A DNA stretch of 64,000 bases from Phytoactinopolyspora alkaliphila (GCF_010550695.1 NZ_JAAGOB010000006.1:186001-250000); one strand, 5' to 3'. Counted from the first letter of the stretch, positions 36,088-45,320 are shown. Notes: generated by a model from the sequence alone, not told the origin. Made by a program: numbers and translations.

Positions 36088-36687
36088 ATGGCCTCTACTG
36101 CTTCACGTCCACGTCGCCGCGCCGACGCCGAACGCAGCATCGCGCGCGTCATCGCGGCCGCCCGGACCTGTCTCAGCCGGGATGCGGACGCGACCATCGA
36201 CGACATCGCCAAGGCCGCGGGTGTGGGACGGATGACGCTCTACGGCCACTTCCCCAATCGCGCCGAGCTCGTCGAGGCCGCCGTCACGGATGCCTTGCGC
36301 GTCGGGGAGCAGAAGCTTTCGGCCGTCGACCTCAGCGGAGACGCGCGCGACGCGCTGAGGCGGCTGCTCGAATCCAGCTGGTCCCTCGTCGCCGAATCAT
36401 CGGCCTTGCTCCGAGCGGCGCAAGGCGTTCTGCCCGCGGGGCGACTCCGCGAGCTGCACGCCGCACCCGCCGAACGGGTTGAGCAGCTGATCCGCAGGGG
36501 TCAGGAGGACGGAGTGTTCCGCACGGACCTGCCGATCACCTGGCTGGTCAGCGCCATACATAACCTTCTGCACACCGCATCGGAGGAGGAGAGCACCGGC
36601 CGTCTGGACACCGACGACGTGCCCCGCGTCGTGACGGCGTCCGTGCAGGCATTGCTGGCCGTCCCGCCGGCTGAGCCGCGCTCTTAG
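36088..36687 (+). CDS. TetR/AcrR family transcriptional regulator
   Basis: A 199-residue regulator with an N-terminal arginine patch, then the TetR helix-turn-helix (ATIDDIAKAAGVGRMTLYGH, FPNRAELVEAA) and a helical ligand-binding domain. ATG 36088 is chosen over the upstream in-frame start because it clears the palindromic operators. It is divergent from the DHA2 exporter, which it most likely represses until a toxic ligand binds. Confidence 0.9.
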   Translation: MASTASRPRRRADAERSIARVIAAARTCLSRDADATIDDIAKAAGVGRMTLYGHFPNRAELVEAAVTDALRVGEQKLSAVDLSGDARDALRRLLESSWSLVAESSALLRAAQGVLPAGRLRELHAAPAERVEQLIRRGQEDGVFRTDLPITWLVSAIHNLLHTASEEESTGRLDTDDVPRVVTASVQALLAVPPAEPRS

Positions 36688-36695
36688 CTCAGCGC

Positions 36696-36797
36696 TTCAC
36701 TGCTCAGGATTGACTTCGCTGCTGAGGATCGCGCGAGAAGTCCGGATCAACGCCGGAAACCCGATCTACAGCAGAGAAGTCAACCGTGAGCAGTCAA
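36696..36797. repeat. Long imperfect inverted repeat between convergent genes
   Basis: Left arm 36696-36724 and right arm 36769-36797 are 29 bases each and complementary except for about 4 positions, around a 44-base loop. The inner 15 bp (TTGACTTCGCTGCTG / CAGCAGAGAAGTCAA) has one mismatch. It could be a bidirectional terminator or a small MITE-like remnant. Confidence 0.6.
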
Positions 36798-36811
36798 GTC
36801 AACGCATGTGC

Positions 36812-37771
36812 TCACGTCCTTGTCGCGCCCATGAGCCGTTCACCGAAGGTGCGGCAGGCGGCTGCGAAGTCCGCGCCTTCGCTGATGTGGAAATCCGCCT
36901 CGAGGAAGGCGAGATTGAGGATCAGCCACTGCCACGAGTCCAGTGCGAGGGTGATGGTGGTGTGCTGATCATCGATCGGGTGGATCTCGGCATCCTGGAA
37001 CTTCAGGACGTCGATGACGGTGGCGGCCGGCGCGTCGACACGGATGCGGACCGGTTCTTTGCCCTTGTTGAGTCCCTGCCGCAGGTAGTCCAGCGCCGAT
37101 CCGGCGGGAAGGGGTCGTGGCTCGAATGGCTCACCGGTTCGTACGACGTCTGTGACGCGGTCCATGCGAAAGACGCGCCAGTCTTCGCGTTCGCCATCCC
37201 ACGCCAGCAGGTACCAGCGCAGGAGATGGTGAACCTGCCGATAAGGCTCGACGCGCCGATCCGTCCGCTCGCCGCGGGCATTCGTGTAGGTGAAGGCGAT
37301 CATCTCGTGCTCGCTGATGGTCTCGGCGACGACGCTGAGCTGATGGGCGGTGACGCCGGGAGCATGCTGCGGACTCGTCTCCAGGCTGGCGCGGATGGAG
37401 GTCACACGAGGGCGGAGACGGGCGGGCAGGAACTGGTCCAGCTTGCCGTAGGCGCGCGTGGCGGCGTCGTCGATCCCGCCTTCCGTGGACGTTCCGGTGG
37501 CGGCGAGAGAGGCGAGGGCTAGCAGGGTCGCCACCGCCTCGTCGTCGTCCAGCACGAGCGGCGGCATCGTGCGTCCGGCCGCAAGCCGGTAGTAGCCGCC
37601 GGGTCCTGGCTGGGTCTCGACCGGGTACCCGTATCCGCGCAGCCGATCGACGTCGCGGCGCAGGGTGCGCGGGCTGACGTTCAGGCGCCGGGTCAGTTCG
37701 TCCCCGCTGAACGGCCGGCCCGTTTGCAAGGTGGACAGCAGGCCAAGCATACGTTCGGTGACGTCCGCCAT
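36812..37771 (-). CDS. WYL domain (YafY-type) transcriptional regulator
   Basis: A 319-residue regulator. It has an N-terminal HTH_11 winged helix (GDELTRRLNVSPRTLRRDVD), then a WYL domain (MIAFTYTNARGERTDRRVEP, HHLLRWYLLAWD) and a C-terminal WCX segment (VRIRVDAPAATVIDVL). WYL domains sense nucleic acids or nucleotides in some DNA-damage regulators. ATG 37771 begins MADVTERML. It is divergent from the UvrA-like gene 62 bases away, so control of that gene is plausible. Confidence 0.9.
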   Translation of the reverse strand: MADVTERMLGLLSTLQTGRPFSGDELTRRLNVSPRTLRRDVDRLRGYGYPVETQPGPGGYYRLAAGRTMPPLVLDDDEAVATLLALASLAATGTSTEGGIDDAATRAYGKLDQFLPARLRPRVTSIRASLETSPQHAPGVTAHQLSVVAETISEHEMIAFTYTNARGERTDRRVEPYRQVHHLLRWYLLAWDGEREDWRVFRMDRVTDVVRTGEPFEPRPLPAGSALDYLRQGLNKGKEPVRIRVDAPAATVIDVLKFQDAEIHPIDDQHTTITLALDSWQWLILNLAFLEADFHISEGADFAAACRTFGERLMGATRT

Positions 37772-37833
37772 GATTCGATAATCCCACAAGATGCGGTCAG
37801 GATCTGGCCACATCTGTTCGTAGTGTTCGGAGC

Positions 37834-40110
37834 ATGACAGAGCACACCATCAGGCTCCGCCGGGCCCGCACGAACAATCTGGCCGACCTCGACGTCGATG
37901 TTCCGCGTCACCGGCTGGTCGTCTTCGTGGGTGTTTCCGGTTCGGGTAAGTCGTCGCTGGTGTTCGACACGATCGCTGCCGAAGCGGGGTTTCAGCTCAA
38001 CGAGACGTTCCCGCCGTTCGTCCGGAACCGGCTGCCGAAGTGGAGCCGGCCGGACGTCGAGCACATCGGCGGCCTGACGCCGGTGATCGTCATCGACCAG
38101 CGCCGGCTAGGCGGCAATGCCCGTTCCACCGTCGGCACCGTCACGGACACCTGGACGTACCTGCGGCTGCTGTTCTCCCGGCTCAGCCGGCCGCACGTGG
38201 GCGAGTCGAATCGCTTCTCCTTCAACGATCCCGCCGGTATGTGTCCCACCTGCTCAGGACTCGGTGAGGTGGTGGTCAGCGCGGTCGAGCGTTTCCTGGA
38301 CCTGGACAAGTCCCTCGCCGAGGGCGCGATCCGGCTGCCCGGGTTCGGCAACGGCGGGTACTGGTACTCGCAGTACGCCGACATCGGCACGTTCGACGCC
38401 GACACCCCGCTGCGGCAGTGGAGCCCGGCCGAGCGGGAGGCGCTGCTCTACGGTGGTCAGGCCGCGGCGAATCTGGGCCGCAAGCCTCCCCGGGACTACG
38501 AGGGAGTGGTCGAGCGGTTCGAGCGGATTTACCTGCACACGTCCGACAATCTCTCGGAGCGCAAGCAAGACACCATCCGCCGGTTCACCCGATCCGAGAT
38601 CTGCCCGGAGTGCGCCGGCGACCGGCTCAACCAGGCCGCACGGGAGGCGACCGTGCTCAGCCACACCATCGGCGACATGTCCCGCCTGGAGATCAGCGAG
38701 CTCGCCGGTGCTGTCCGCGCGATCACGTCTCCGGGCGTGGCGCCCGTCGTCGCGGCGCTGGCAGCACGGCTGGAGGCGATGGTCACCATCGGGCTCGGCT
38801 ACCTCACCCTCTCCCGGGCGACGACGACCCTCTCCGGAGGAGAGTCGCAGCGGATCAAGACCGTCAAGCACCTCGGGTCCAGCCTCACCGAGATGACCTA
38901 CGTGGTGGACGAGCCGACCGTTGGGCTGCATCCCACCGACGTGGAGTCCATGATCACGCTTCTGGAGCGGCTGCGCGACAGTGGCAACAATGTCCTCGTC
39001 GTCGAGCACGATCCCGCCGTCATGGCTCATGCGGACCAGATCATCGAGATCGGACCCGCTGCCGGCGCCGGCGGCGGACGGCTCGTGTTCCAAGGCACCT
39101 TCGTCCAGCTCCGGGACGCCGACACGCCCACCGGCCGAGCCCTCACCCGGCGTGTTCCGGTCAAGCGGGCCCCACGTCCGGCCATGGGACATCTCGTCGT
39201 CGCCGGTGCCAGCCGCAACAACCTGCAGGACGTGACGGTGCGGTTCCCCACGGGGGTGATGACCGTCCTCACTGGCGTCGCCGGCTCCGGCAAGTCCAGC
39301 CTCGCCGGCGAGCTGGTGTCTCAGCACGACGCCACCGTGATCGACCAGAAGCCGGTCAGCACCAACCGCCGCTCCACGCCGATCACCTACACCGGCATCG
39401 CCCCGGCCATCCGCAAGCTCTTCGCCAGGCACAACGAGGTCGCCGCGAGTCTGTTCAGCGCCAACTCCGCCGGCGCCTGCCCCGACTGCAAGGGGCTTGG
39501 CGTCATCTACACCGACCTCGCCTTCATGGACGGCCAGGAGGTCGTCTGCGAGACCTGCGGTGGCCGCCGGTTCACCCCGGAGGTGCTAGCCCACACCGTG
39601 AACGGGTTGTCGATCGCCGACGTCGACGACCTCACTATCGACGAGGCCATCGACCGGCTACCTGACGAGGGCATCGCCCGCGCGCTACGCCAGCTCTCCG
39701 TGGTCGGCCTGGGCTACCTGCGGCTGGGACAGTCCCTGAACACCCTGTCAGGAGGAGAGTGCCAGCGGGTCAAGATCGCCAAGGAGCTCCGGCAGGCGGA
39801 TCAGCCCACGTTGTACGTGCTCGACGAGCCGACCACCGGCCTGCACATGAGCGACATCGACACGCTCCTGCACGTACTCGACAGCCTGGTCGATTCCGGC
39901 CACACGGTGGTCGTCATCGAGCACAACCTCGATGTCATCGGCCAGGCGGACTGGCTGATCGACCTCGGCCCCGGGCCCGGGCGGCACGGCGGAACCGTCC
40001 TCTTCGAGGGTCACGTCGCCGACTACGCGGGTCAGACGACGGGCCGGGCGACGCCGACGCGTGACGCTCTGAGCCGCGCCGAATCGGCAGCGGATGCCTA
40101 TGTACGCTGA
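37834..40110 (+). CDS. UvrA-like excinuclease ATPase (UvrA2/DrrC type)
   Basis: A 758-residue protein with two ABC ATPase modules in the UvrA order. Walker A motifs are FVGVSGSGKSSLVFD (about 32) and LTGVAGSGKSSLAGE (about 480). ABC signatures are TLSGGESQRIK and TLSGGECQRVK, and zinc-finger halves include CPTCSGLGEV, CPDCKGLGVIY and CETCGGRRF. It is shorter than UvrA (about 950) and lacks the UvrB-binding domain, as in class II UvrA proteins linked to antibiotic self-resistance and tolerance of DNA-binding drugs. It probably acts at damaged or drug-bound DNA. Confidence 0.9.
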   Translation: MTEHTIRLRRARTNNLADLDVDVPRHRLVVFVGVSGSGKSSLVFDTIAAEAGFQLNETFPPFVRNRLPKWSRPDVEHIGGLTPVIVIDQRRLGGNARSTVGTVTDTWTYLRLLFSRLSRPHVGESNRFSFNDPAGMCPTCSGLGEVVVSAVERFLDLDKSLAEGAIRLPGFGNGGYWYSQYADIGTFDADTPLRQWSPAEREALLYGGQAAANLGRKPPRDYEGVVERFERIYLHTSDNLSERKQDTIRRFTRSEICPECAGDRLNQAAREATVLSHTIGDMSRLEISELAGAVRAITSPGVAPVVAALAARLEAMVTIGLGYLTLSRATTTLSGGESQRIKTVKHLGSSLTEMTYVVDEPTVGLHPTDVESMITLLERLRDSGNNVLVVEHDPAVMAHADQIIEIGPAAGAGGGRLVFQGTFVQLRDADTPTGRALTRRVPVKRAPRPAMGHLVVAGASRNNLQDVTVRFPTGVMTVLTGVAGSGKSSLAGELVSQHDATVIDQKPVSTNRRSTPITYTGIAPAIRKLFARHNEVAASLFSANSAGACPDCKGLGVIYTDLAFMDGQEVVCETCGGRRFTPEVLAHTVNGLSIADVDDLTIDEAIDRLPDEGIARALRQLSVVGLGYLRLGQSLNTLSGGECQRVKIAKELRQADQPTLYVLDEPTTGLHMSDIDTLLHVLDSLVDSGHTVVVIEHNLDVIGQADWLIDLGPGPGRHGGTVLFEGHVADYAGQTTGRATPTRDALSRAESAADAYVR

Positions 40111-40138
40111 GGTGCTTGCGCGATGCACTGTGCCGTGC

Positions 40139-40765
40139 TCAATCCGGGAGCTGGGCCGATGGGGCTTGCCAGCCTCGCTCGACGGACCGGCGGCATTCAG
40201 CTGGGTCGTCGCCGGCGCTGGTGAACAGCGCGATCAGCATGGGCACGGCGTGTGTGAGGGCGTCGCGCGGCAGGGGTCCGGTCACGGCGAGTGAGGCCAA
40301 CCCGTGGCCGATGACCCAGCTTTGCGTGGCCAGCTCCAGCGGATCGACGCCGCCATGGAACCGGCCGGCGGTCTTGGCCCGGTCGACGGCGCGCACGAGG
40401 CTGTACAGGGACTCGTCGGCGGCAGATGGGTCGTCGAGTTCGAACCCGGCGTCGAACATGACCCGGTACAGGTCAGGGTGAGCGACGGCGTTCGCCAGGT
40501 AGGCGGCGCCCAAGGCGGCGAGGTCCCGAACCGGATCGGCCGACAGCGAAACCCCGTCGAGCCTGCTCGCCAGGCGAGTGAAACCCTCCTGGCGCACCGC
40601 TCGCCACAGGCCGTCCATGCCACCGAAGTAGGTGTAGACAGCCATGGTGGACATGCCGGTCCCGGCGACCAGTGAGCGGATGGTGACCGGCCGCCGGTCT
40701 CGCAGCATCCGCGCGGCCTGCTCGATGAGCAGCGAACGGGCTCGGGGGTCTTTCATTCTCGCCAT
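40139..40765 (-). CDS. TetR family transcriptional regulator with WHG-type C-domain
   Basis: A 208-residue regulator. The helix-turn-helix reads VTIRSLVAGTGMSTMAVYTY followed by FGGMDGLWRAV, the form typical of TetR proteins with a TetR_C_13/WHG domain. ATG 40765 (MARMKDPRARS) is preferred since ATG 40780 falls inside the palindromic operator. It is convergent with the UvrA-like gene and divergent from the RidA-family gene, which is its likely target. Confidence 0.88.
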   Translation of the reverse strand: MARMKDPRARSLLIEQAARMLRDRRPVTIRSLVAGTGMSTMAVYTYFGGMDGLWRAVRQEGFTRLASRLDGVSLSADPVRDLAALGAAYLANAVAHPDLYRVMFDAGFELDDPSAADESLYSLVRAVDRAKTAGRFHGGVDPLELATQSWVIGHGLASLAVTGPLPRDALTHAVPMLIALFTSAGDDPAECRRSVERGWQAPSAQLPD

Positions 40766-40777
40766 TGTCAAACAATA

Positions 40778-40797
40778 CATAACATTGCTATGTTATG
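40778..40797. promoter_or_regulatory. TetR operator between regulator and RidA-like gene
   Basis: CATAACAT, TGCT, ATGTTATG is a perfect 8-bp inverted repeat, AT-rich against the GC-rich background, in the divergent gap. Confidence 0.75.
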
Positions 40798-40833
40798 CAT
40801 CCTGGTCTCACTCACCGACGACAAGGAGCGGTC

Positions 40834-41241
40834 ATGGCCGTCACGCTGATCAATCCCGAGGGACTTCCAAAACCCGAGGTATACCGCCAGCTCTCGATCG
40901 CCACCGGGTCCAAGCTGGTGTTCCTTGCCGGGCAGGTGGCCCGGGACCCCGACGGGCGGCCGGTCGGTGAGGGAGACCTCGCCGCCCAGGTCGAGCAGGC
41001 CTACCTCAACATCGGCACGGCCCTGACCGAGATCGGCGGCTCGTTCGACGACGTGGCGAAGCTGACGATCTACGTCGTCGACTGGAGCCCGGAGAAGTTG
41101 CCGCAGCTGGGGGAGGGCGTAGCGAGGGCGGCAGCGACCATGGGGGTAGACCCGGTCAAGCCGATCACGCTGCTGGGAGTCGCCGCCCTGGGGGAACCCG
41201 ACCTTCTCATCGAAGTCGAAGCCACCGCCGTGATCGACTGA
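40834..41241 (+). CDS. RidA/YjgF family protein
   Basis: A 135-residue trimeric-type YjgF/RidA-fold protein: SKLVFLAGQVARDPDGRPVG, then VAKLTIYVVDWS and IEVEATAVID at the end. RidA deaminates reactive enamines using a conserved arginine near the C-terminus; here the matching stretch reads GVAALGEPDLL, with alanine where the arginine is expected, so it belongs to another Rid subgroup with unknown activity. AAGGAG lies 6 bases before ATG 40834. Likely controlled by the divergent TetR. Confidence 0.85.
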   Translation: MAVTLINPEGLPKPEVYRQLSIATGSKLVFLAGQVARDPDGRPVGEGDLAAQVEQAYLNIGTALTEIGGSFDDVAKLTIYVVDWSPEKLPQLGEGVARAAATMGVDPVKPITLLGVAALGEPDLLIEVEATAVID

Positions 41242-41272
41242 TCGGGCGGCCCCGGCGGCATAGACTGCTGTC

Positions 41273-41743
41273 ATGCGGGCAGGGCCGGTGATTCGGCGAG
41301 CCACCATCGGGCTTGTGGGAGGCGCCGTGGCCAACGTCGTTCTGGCCTTTGGTGCACCCGTTCAGATTGCCAGTGATCCGGACGCTGCTGCGACGTGTGC
41401 CCGGATACTCCCGGTCGCTGAACAGTACGGTGCGCAGAGCGTCGTCGTGGGAGAGCGGAGCACGGCGGGTGACGTCGCTGCCTGGCAGGAGAGCCGCCAC
41501 GCACCTGACGTGACTTGGGTGGAGACGCCAATTCGCGCGATGCCGGCGGGCGAGCTCATGACGGTCTGTGTGTTCCGCGGCAGCTTCGTCACGCCCACGG
41601 GAGGCCCGGGTCTCGACGGCCGTCGCTCACCACAGCATGAGGTGATGACGTTGCTGGTCTCAGCTGACGGAGAGGTCACCTTCGATTCGGCCGGATACGA
41701 GGGACAGAGCACGTACCGGGTCCCGTCGGAGTGGCGGCGATAA
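41273..41743 (+). CDS. Hypothetical exported protein
   Basis: A 156-residue protein with a basic N-terminus and hydrophobic segment (IRRATIGLVGGAVANVVLAF) like a signal peptide or anchor, then a soluble domain with two cysteines (TCARILPVAEQYG, MTVCVFRGSFVTPTG). No family is recognised. It begins 31 bases after the RidA-like gene on the same strand and may share its transcript. Confidence 0.6.
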   Translation: MRAGPVIRRATIGLVGGAVANVVLAFGAPVQIASDPDAAATCARILPVAEQYGAQSVVVGERSTAGDVAAWQESRHAPDVTWVETPIRAMPAGELMTVCVFRGSFVTPTGGPGLDGRRSPQHEVMTLLVSADGEVTFDSAGYEGQSTYRVPSEWRR

Positions 41744-41796
41744 GAACGGGTGTGTGCCCGTGTTTCGCCCCTGGGTAGTCCAGGTCCGGCGATGGG

Positions 41797-42915
41797 TCAG
41801 GGGTCGGGAAAGGAACCGTCGCCGAAGAGGATGCGGCGGGCGGCGGCTCTTCCGAACGGCGTGCGCAGTAGCGTGAACGCCGTTGCGGCCGTGGCGGGTG
41901 TGCGCACCTGGGCCAACCCGCGGCGCAGCATCAACCTTCCGCGGAAGCGGGCACGTAGGGCGGCTCCGTCGTAGTGAGACAGGGCGTCCGGCCGGCCCGA
42001 CCGCAGGGCGTCGTCGAGGGCGCTGGCGGCGAGCTCCGACAGGCGCAGGCACGGATCAAGGCCGCCGGCGGTGAGCGGGGAAACCGCCCCTGCCGCATCA
42101 CCCACGAGTAGCCCGTCGACGCTGCTGATCCGGCGCAGTAGTCCACCGACGGGGATCGGGCCGCCTCGTCGTTCGACGTCTTCGGGGCGGTCGATACCGG
42201 GCAGTCCTGGGGCTGTTGCACCGAACTGCTCCAGGGCATTGCGAAGACCGTCGGGAAAGCGGTCGGCGTAACCGGCCACGCCGACGTGGGCGTGCCGTCC
42301 GTCGTTGACCACCCATGCCAGGTAGCCGGGAGCGAGCGAGGGGTCGAGCACACAGTGGAATGCCGGTGGCTGCTTGCTGCTGGGTATCTCGAAGACCTCT
42401 TCGGCTCCGACCAGCAGGTGGTGGTTGCGGTCCAGAGCGAGGTCGCGAGCGACCCGCGAGCGAGCGCCGTCGGCGCCGACGACGAACCGGGCGCGCACCC
42501 GGACTTGGCCGTCATGACCGTCCCGTCCGGCCAGTAGGAACGTGTCGGCGTGCCGCCCGGCGTAGCGTGTGCCCAGCGCTATCCGCACGCCAGCATCGGC
42601 GGCGGCGCGGGCCGCAGTCACGTATAGCGGTGCCATGTCGCCGACCCGGTACTCGTCGCGCGCACTGACGAGGGTCACCGGGCGGTGCAGGCCCGGCGGG
42701 TAGAGCACCACTCGCCGGATCGGCGGCCCGAGACACTCGGGCGGCAGCGGAAAGTCGTCGAGCGTGCGCCGAACGAAGATCCCGGTGGTGCGGATGGCGC
42801 CTGACAGACTGGGGCGTCGTTCGACGAGAAGCACGTCGTGGCCGACTTGCGCGAGCAACGTGGCGGTGTGTAGGCCGGCGAGGCCCGCTCCAACAACCAG
42901 CACGTCGACGGTCAT
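41797..42915 (-). CDS. FAD-dependent monooxygenase / geranylgeranyl reductase-like protein
   Basis: A 372-residue flavoprotein. The dinucleotide-binding VDVLVVGAGLAGLHTATLLA is at the N-terminus, a mid-region FVVGADGARSRVARDLAL (DG motif) follows, and LLVGDAAGAVSPLTAGGLDP (GD motif) lies near residue 280. This is the p-hydroxybenzoate hydroxylase/geranylgeranyl reductase superfamily. ATG 42915 is chosen over GTG 42945 because the Rossmann strand starts at once. It may hydroxylate or reduce a lipid or polyketide; no pathway genes adjoin. Confidence 0.82.
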   Translation of the reverse strand: MTVDVLVVGAGLAGLHTATLLAQVGHDVLLVERRPSLSGAIRTTGIFVRRTLDDFPLPPECLGPPIRRVVLYPPGLHRPVTLVSARDEYRVGDMAPLYVTAARAAADAGVRIALGTRYAGRHADTFLLAGRDGHDGQVRVRARFVVGADGARSRVARDLALDRNHHLLVGAEEVFEIPSSKQPPAFHCVLDPSLAPGYLAWVVNDGRHAHVGVAGYADRFPDGLRNALEQFGATAPGLPGIDRPEDVERRGGPIPVGGLLRRISSVDGLLVGDAAGAVSPLTAGGLDPCLRLSELAASALDDALRSGRPDALSHYDGAALRARFRGRLMLRRGLAQVRTPATAATAFTLLRTPFGRAAARRILFGDGSFPDP

Positions 42916-43043
42916 GGGCTTGGATGTCGTCTTCGATACCGGCACCCATCGACTTTCGCGTGATTTCGATCGATTGTCAATAGGTAGGGTCTTCGCGCCT
43001 GTCGGCTTCGCCGCCTTCCTCCCGGATCAGAATCCCCGTCGTT

Positions 43044-43679
43044 TCATGGTGAGCGTGGGGTTCGGAGCAGTGCCCATTGGTAGTGATGCTCGTCGTTTTC
43101 CGACCAGGTTCTCCAGTCTTCGAGCGTGCCGTACTCCTGGAGTGTGTTCTTGAGTGTGGAATCGCTGAGCAGGTTGAAGTAACGGGCCGGTCCGAAGCCA
43201 CTGCCGTCGTTCCAGGCGTTCTCCTGGTCGGTGTCGGCGCCCCAGACTCCGATGGCGACGAGACCTCCTGGCCGCAGGACGCGGGTGATCTCGTCGAGCG
43301 CTGACGGAAGGTCCGGAGGCGTCAGGTGCATCAGCGTGCTCATCGTCCAGGCTGCGTCGAACGAGTCGTCGGCGAAGGGAAGATCGAGGGCGGATGCCAC
43401 GTGTACATCGAGTCCGAGGGCGCGGGCCTCGGCTACTTGCCCAGGGGAGAGATCGACGCCTCGATAGGACAAGCCCGCCGTCACGAAGGCGTGTCCGTCG
43501 CGGCCAGGTCCGCTGCCGACTTCCAGAACAGATGTGCGTCCGTCCTCGGCGAGGCGCTGCAAGAACTCGGCCCGGCGCGCAAACCGCTCCTCTGGCAGGT
43601 CTCGAGTAGCGCGGGCTGTGGCCTCGTCGTCGTAATACGCGACGAGGTCGTCCTCTGTCGGGGATCGATGACTAGCCAC
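43044..43679 (-). CDS. Class I SAM-dependent methyltransferase
   Basis: A 211-residue Methyltransf_11-type enzyme. Motif I is VLEVGSGPGRDGHAFV, the acidic ribose-binding residue is in YRGVDLSP, and motif IV-like DSFDAAWTMSTLMHL with LRPGGLVAIGVWG follows. The N-terminus AYYDDEATARATRD resembles small-molecule methyltransferases. It is a single gene; its substrate is unknown. Confidence 0.88.
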   Translation of the reverse strand: MASHRSPTEDDLVAYYDDEATARATRDLPEERFARRAEFLQRLAEDGRTSVLEVGSGPGRDGHAFVTAGLSYRGVDLSPGQVAEARALGLDVHVASALDLPFADDSFDAAWTMSTLMHLTPPDLPSALDEITRVLRPGGLVAIGVWGADTDQENAWNDGSGFGPARYFNLLSDSTLKNTLQEYGTLEDWRTWSENDEHHYQWALLRTPRSP

Positions 43680-43897
43680 GACGGCATCGTGCCACGGTGT
43701 GGCGACCCTGTGCCGAGAGGGACTTCATTGCCCCCGGTTGAAGGTTGGTCGCGTGGTCGGCGGCGGAACCGCCTGGCGGTATTGACGTTGCCGCTTCCCA
43801 CACGTGTGGTTGCGTGACCGTGCTCATCCGCTGAGGATGCTCTAGTGCGGCTGTCAATTCGATTGCCCGGTTGCCTGGTGATCCGTAGATTGTCGGC

Positions 43898-44736
43898 GTG
43901 ACGACGCAGGTGTCCTACCGCGCGATCCCCGTGGACCAGTCGGACGTTCGCTACGTCCATGGTCCCGACTCGATCGCGCAGCCGGGCGTGCGTGCCGGCG
44001 AGACTGTCGAGGTCGACTGGAGCGACAGCGCGATCTATCCGGGCACCGCACGGAAGTTCTGGATTCATGTACCTGCGAAGTACGACCCGTCGGAGCCGGC
44101 CAGTCTCATGGTGTTTCAGGACGGCCAGTGGTACCTCGACCCTGAGGGTGAGGTGCGCGGCGGGATCGTCCTGGACAATCTCATCCACCGCGGTGACATC
44201 CCCACGACGATCGGCGTCTTCGTCGATCCTGGAGTCTTCGACATTGCCGCCGACGGCCGGAAGAACCGCAACGTTGAGTACGACGCGTTCGATGATCGCT
44301 ACGTGACATTCCTGCTGAGTGAGATTATCCCGCAGGTCACGGAGCGCTACGCGGTCACCGATGACCCCGAACAGTGGGGAATCTGTGGTGGTAGCAGCGG
44401 CGGCAACTGTGCCTTCACCGCGGCTTGGTTACGGCCGGACAGGTTCCGCCGGGTCATCGGCTGCCTGTCCAGCTTCGTGCAGATGCCGGAGGGCAACCCG
44501 TACCCGGACCTGATCCCCAGCGCTGCTCGCAAGCCATTGCGCATCTTCCTGCAGGCGGGCCACCGGGACCTGCGCTGGAACGAGGTGAGCGGAATTGGCT
44601 CGCGAGCAACCTGCGTGTTGCGGCCGCTCTCGCGGAAGCGGGCTATGATTTCCGCCTGGTCCTGGGCGACGGTGGCCATAGCCTCAACCACGGTGGTGTT
44701 CTGCTGCCCGACGCCCTGCGCTGGTTGTGGCGGTAG
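43898..44736 (+). pseudogene. Enterochelin esterase-like alpha/beta hydrolase, frameshifted
   Basis: From GTG 43898 one frame encodes an esterase D/enterochelin esterase-type protein: SLMVFQDGQWYLDPEGEV, WGICGGSSGGNCAFTAAWL (nucleophile serine in GGSSGG) and FLQAGHRDLRWNE. After about 44590 the family-like end (NWLASNLRVAAALAEAGYDF, GGHSLNHGGVLLPDALRWLW, stop 44734-44736) continues in another frame. The shift equals a one-base loss near GGAATTGG at 44591-44598. Without a correction the protein loses the catalytic histidine. It may be a true mutation or a sequencing error. Confidence 0.8.
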
Positions 44737-45320
44737 GCGCCGCAGTGGTTACCGGCACGGCCGACGACGCCCTGGACCATGGCAAGAGTTGCCTGATCAT
44801 CACGGGAGCACCCGGCGCGGGCAAGTCGACGGTGTCTGTCCTGGTGGCCCGGGCCCTCGCGCGTTCGGCCCTGCTCAACGGGGACGGGCTGAACGGGTTG
44901 ATCGTCAGTGGACGAGTGTGGGCGCTAGGAAAGCCCGCGGACGAGGCGGCTCGTCAGGTGCGGCTGTGCAATGAGAACGTCTGTGCGCTAGCGACGAACT
45001 TCGCCGACTCGGGCTTCACTCCGGTGATCGACTGGATCATCCCGGACCGTGAACAGCTTGACTTCTACCTGACCGCCCTCAGCCCTCGGCGGGTCCTCGT
45101 CGTCGTACTCGCACCGAGTATCGACGAGGCTCGCCTGCGCAACACGACCCGCGATCCAGCCGAGCAGTTCGTCTTCGACGGGTACGAGGCCTTGATGTCG
45201 TCCATGCACGACGGGTTCGGGGACGCTGGCTGGTGGTTCGACACCACGGACCTCACGCCGGAAGAGACCGCCCAGCAGATCGTCGCCCGCGCACCTACCC
45301 TCGCTGCCAGGGGACTTTAG
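44727..45320 (+). CDS. AAA-type P-loop kinase-like ATPase
   Basis: A protein of up to 197 residues with Walker A in LIITGAPGAGKSTVSVLVAR and a DWIIPDREQLDFYL/RVLVVVLAPS region typical of AAA_33 or phosphotransferase-type P-loop kinases. GTG 44727 overlaps the end of the esterase reading frame; GTG 44745 is another possible start. It may phosphorylate a small molecule or RNA end; substrate unknown. It is in an accessory stretch beside a PP2C-like gene and a TROVE fragment. Confidence 0.75.
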   Translation: MAVGAAVVTGTADDALDHGKSCLIITGAPGAGKSTVSVLVARALARSALLNGDGLNGLIVSGRVWALGKPADEAARQVRLCNENVCALATNFADSGFTPVIDWIIPDREQLDFYLTALSPRRVLVVVLAPSIDEARLRNTTRDPAEQFVFDGYEALMSSMHDGFGDAGWWFDTTDLTPEETAQQIVARAPTLAARGL

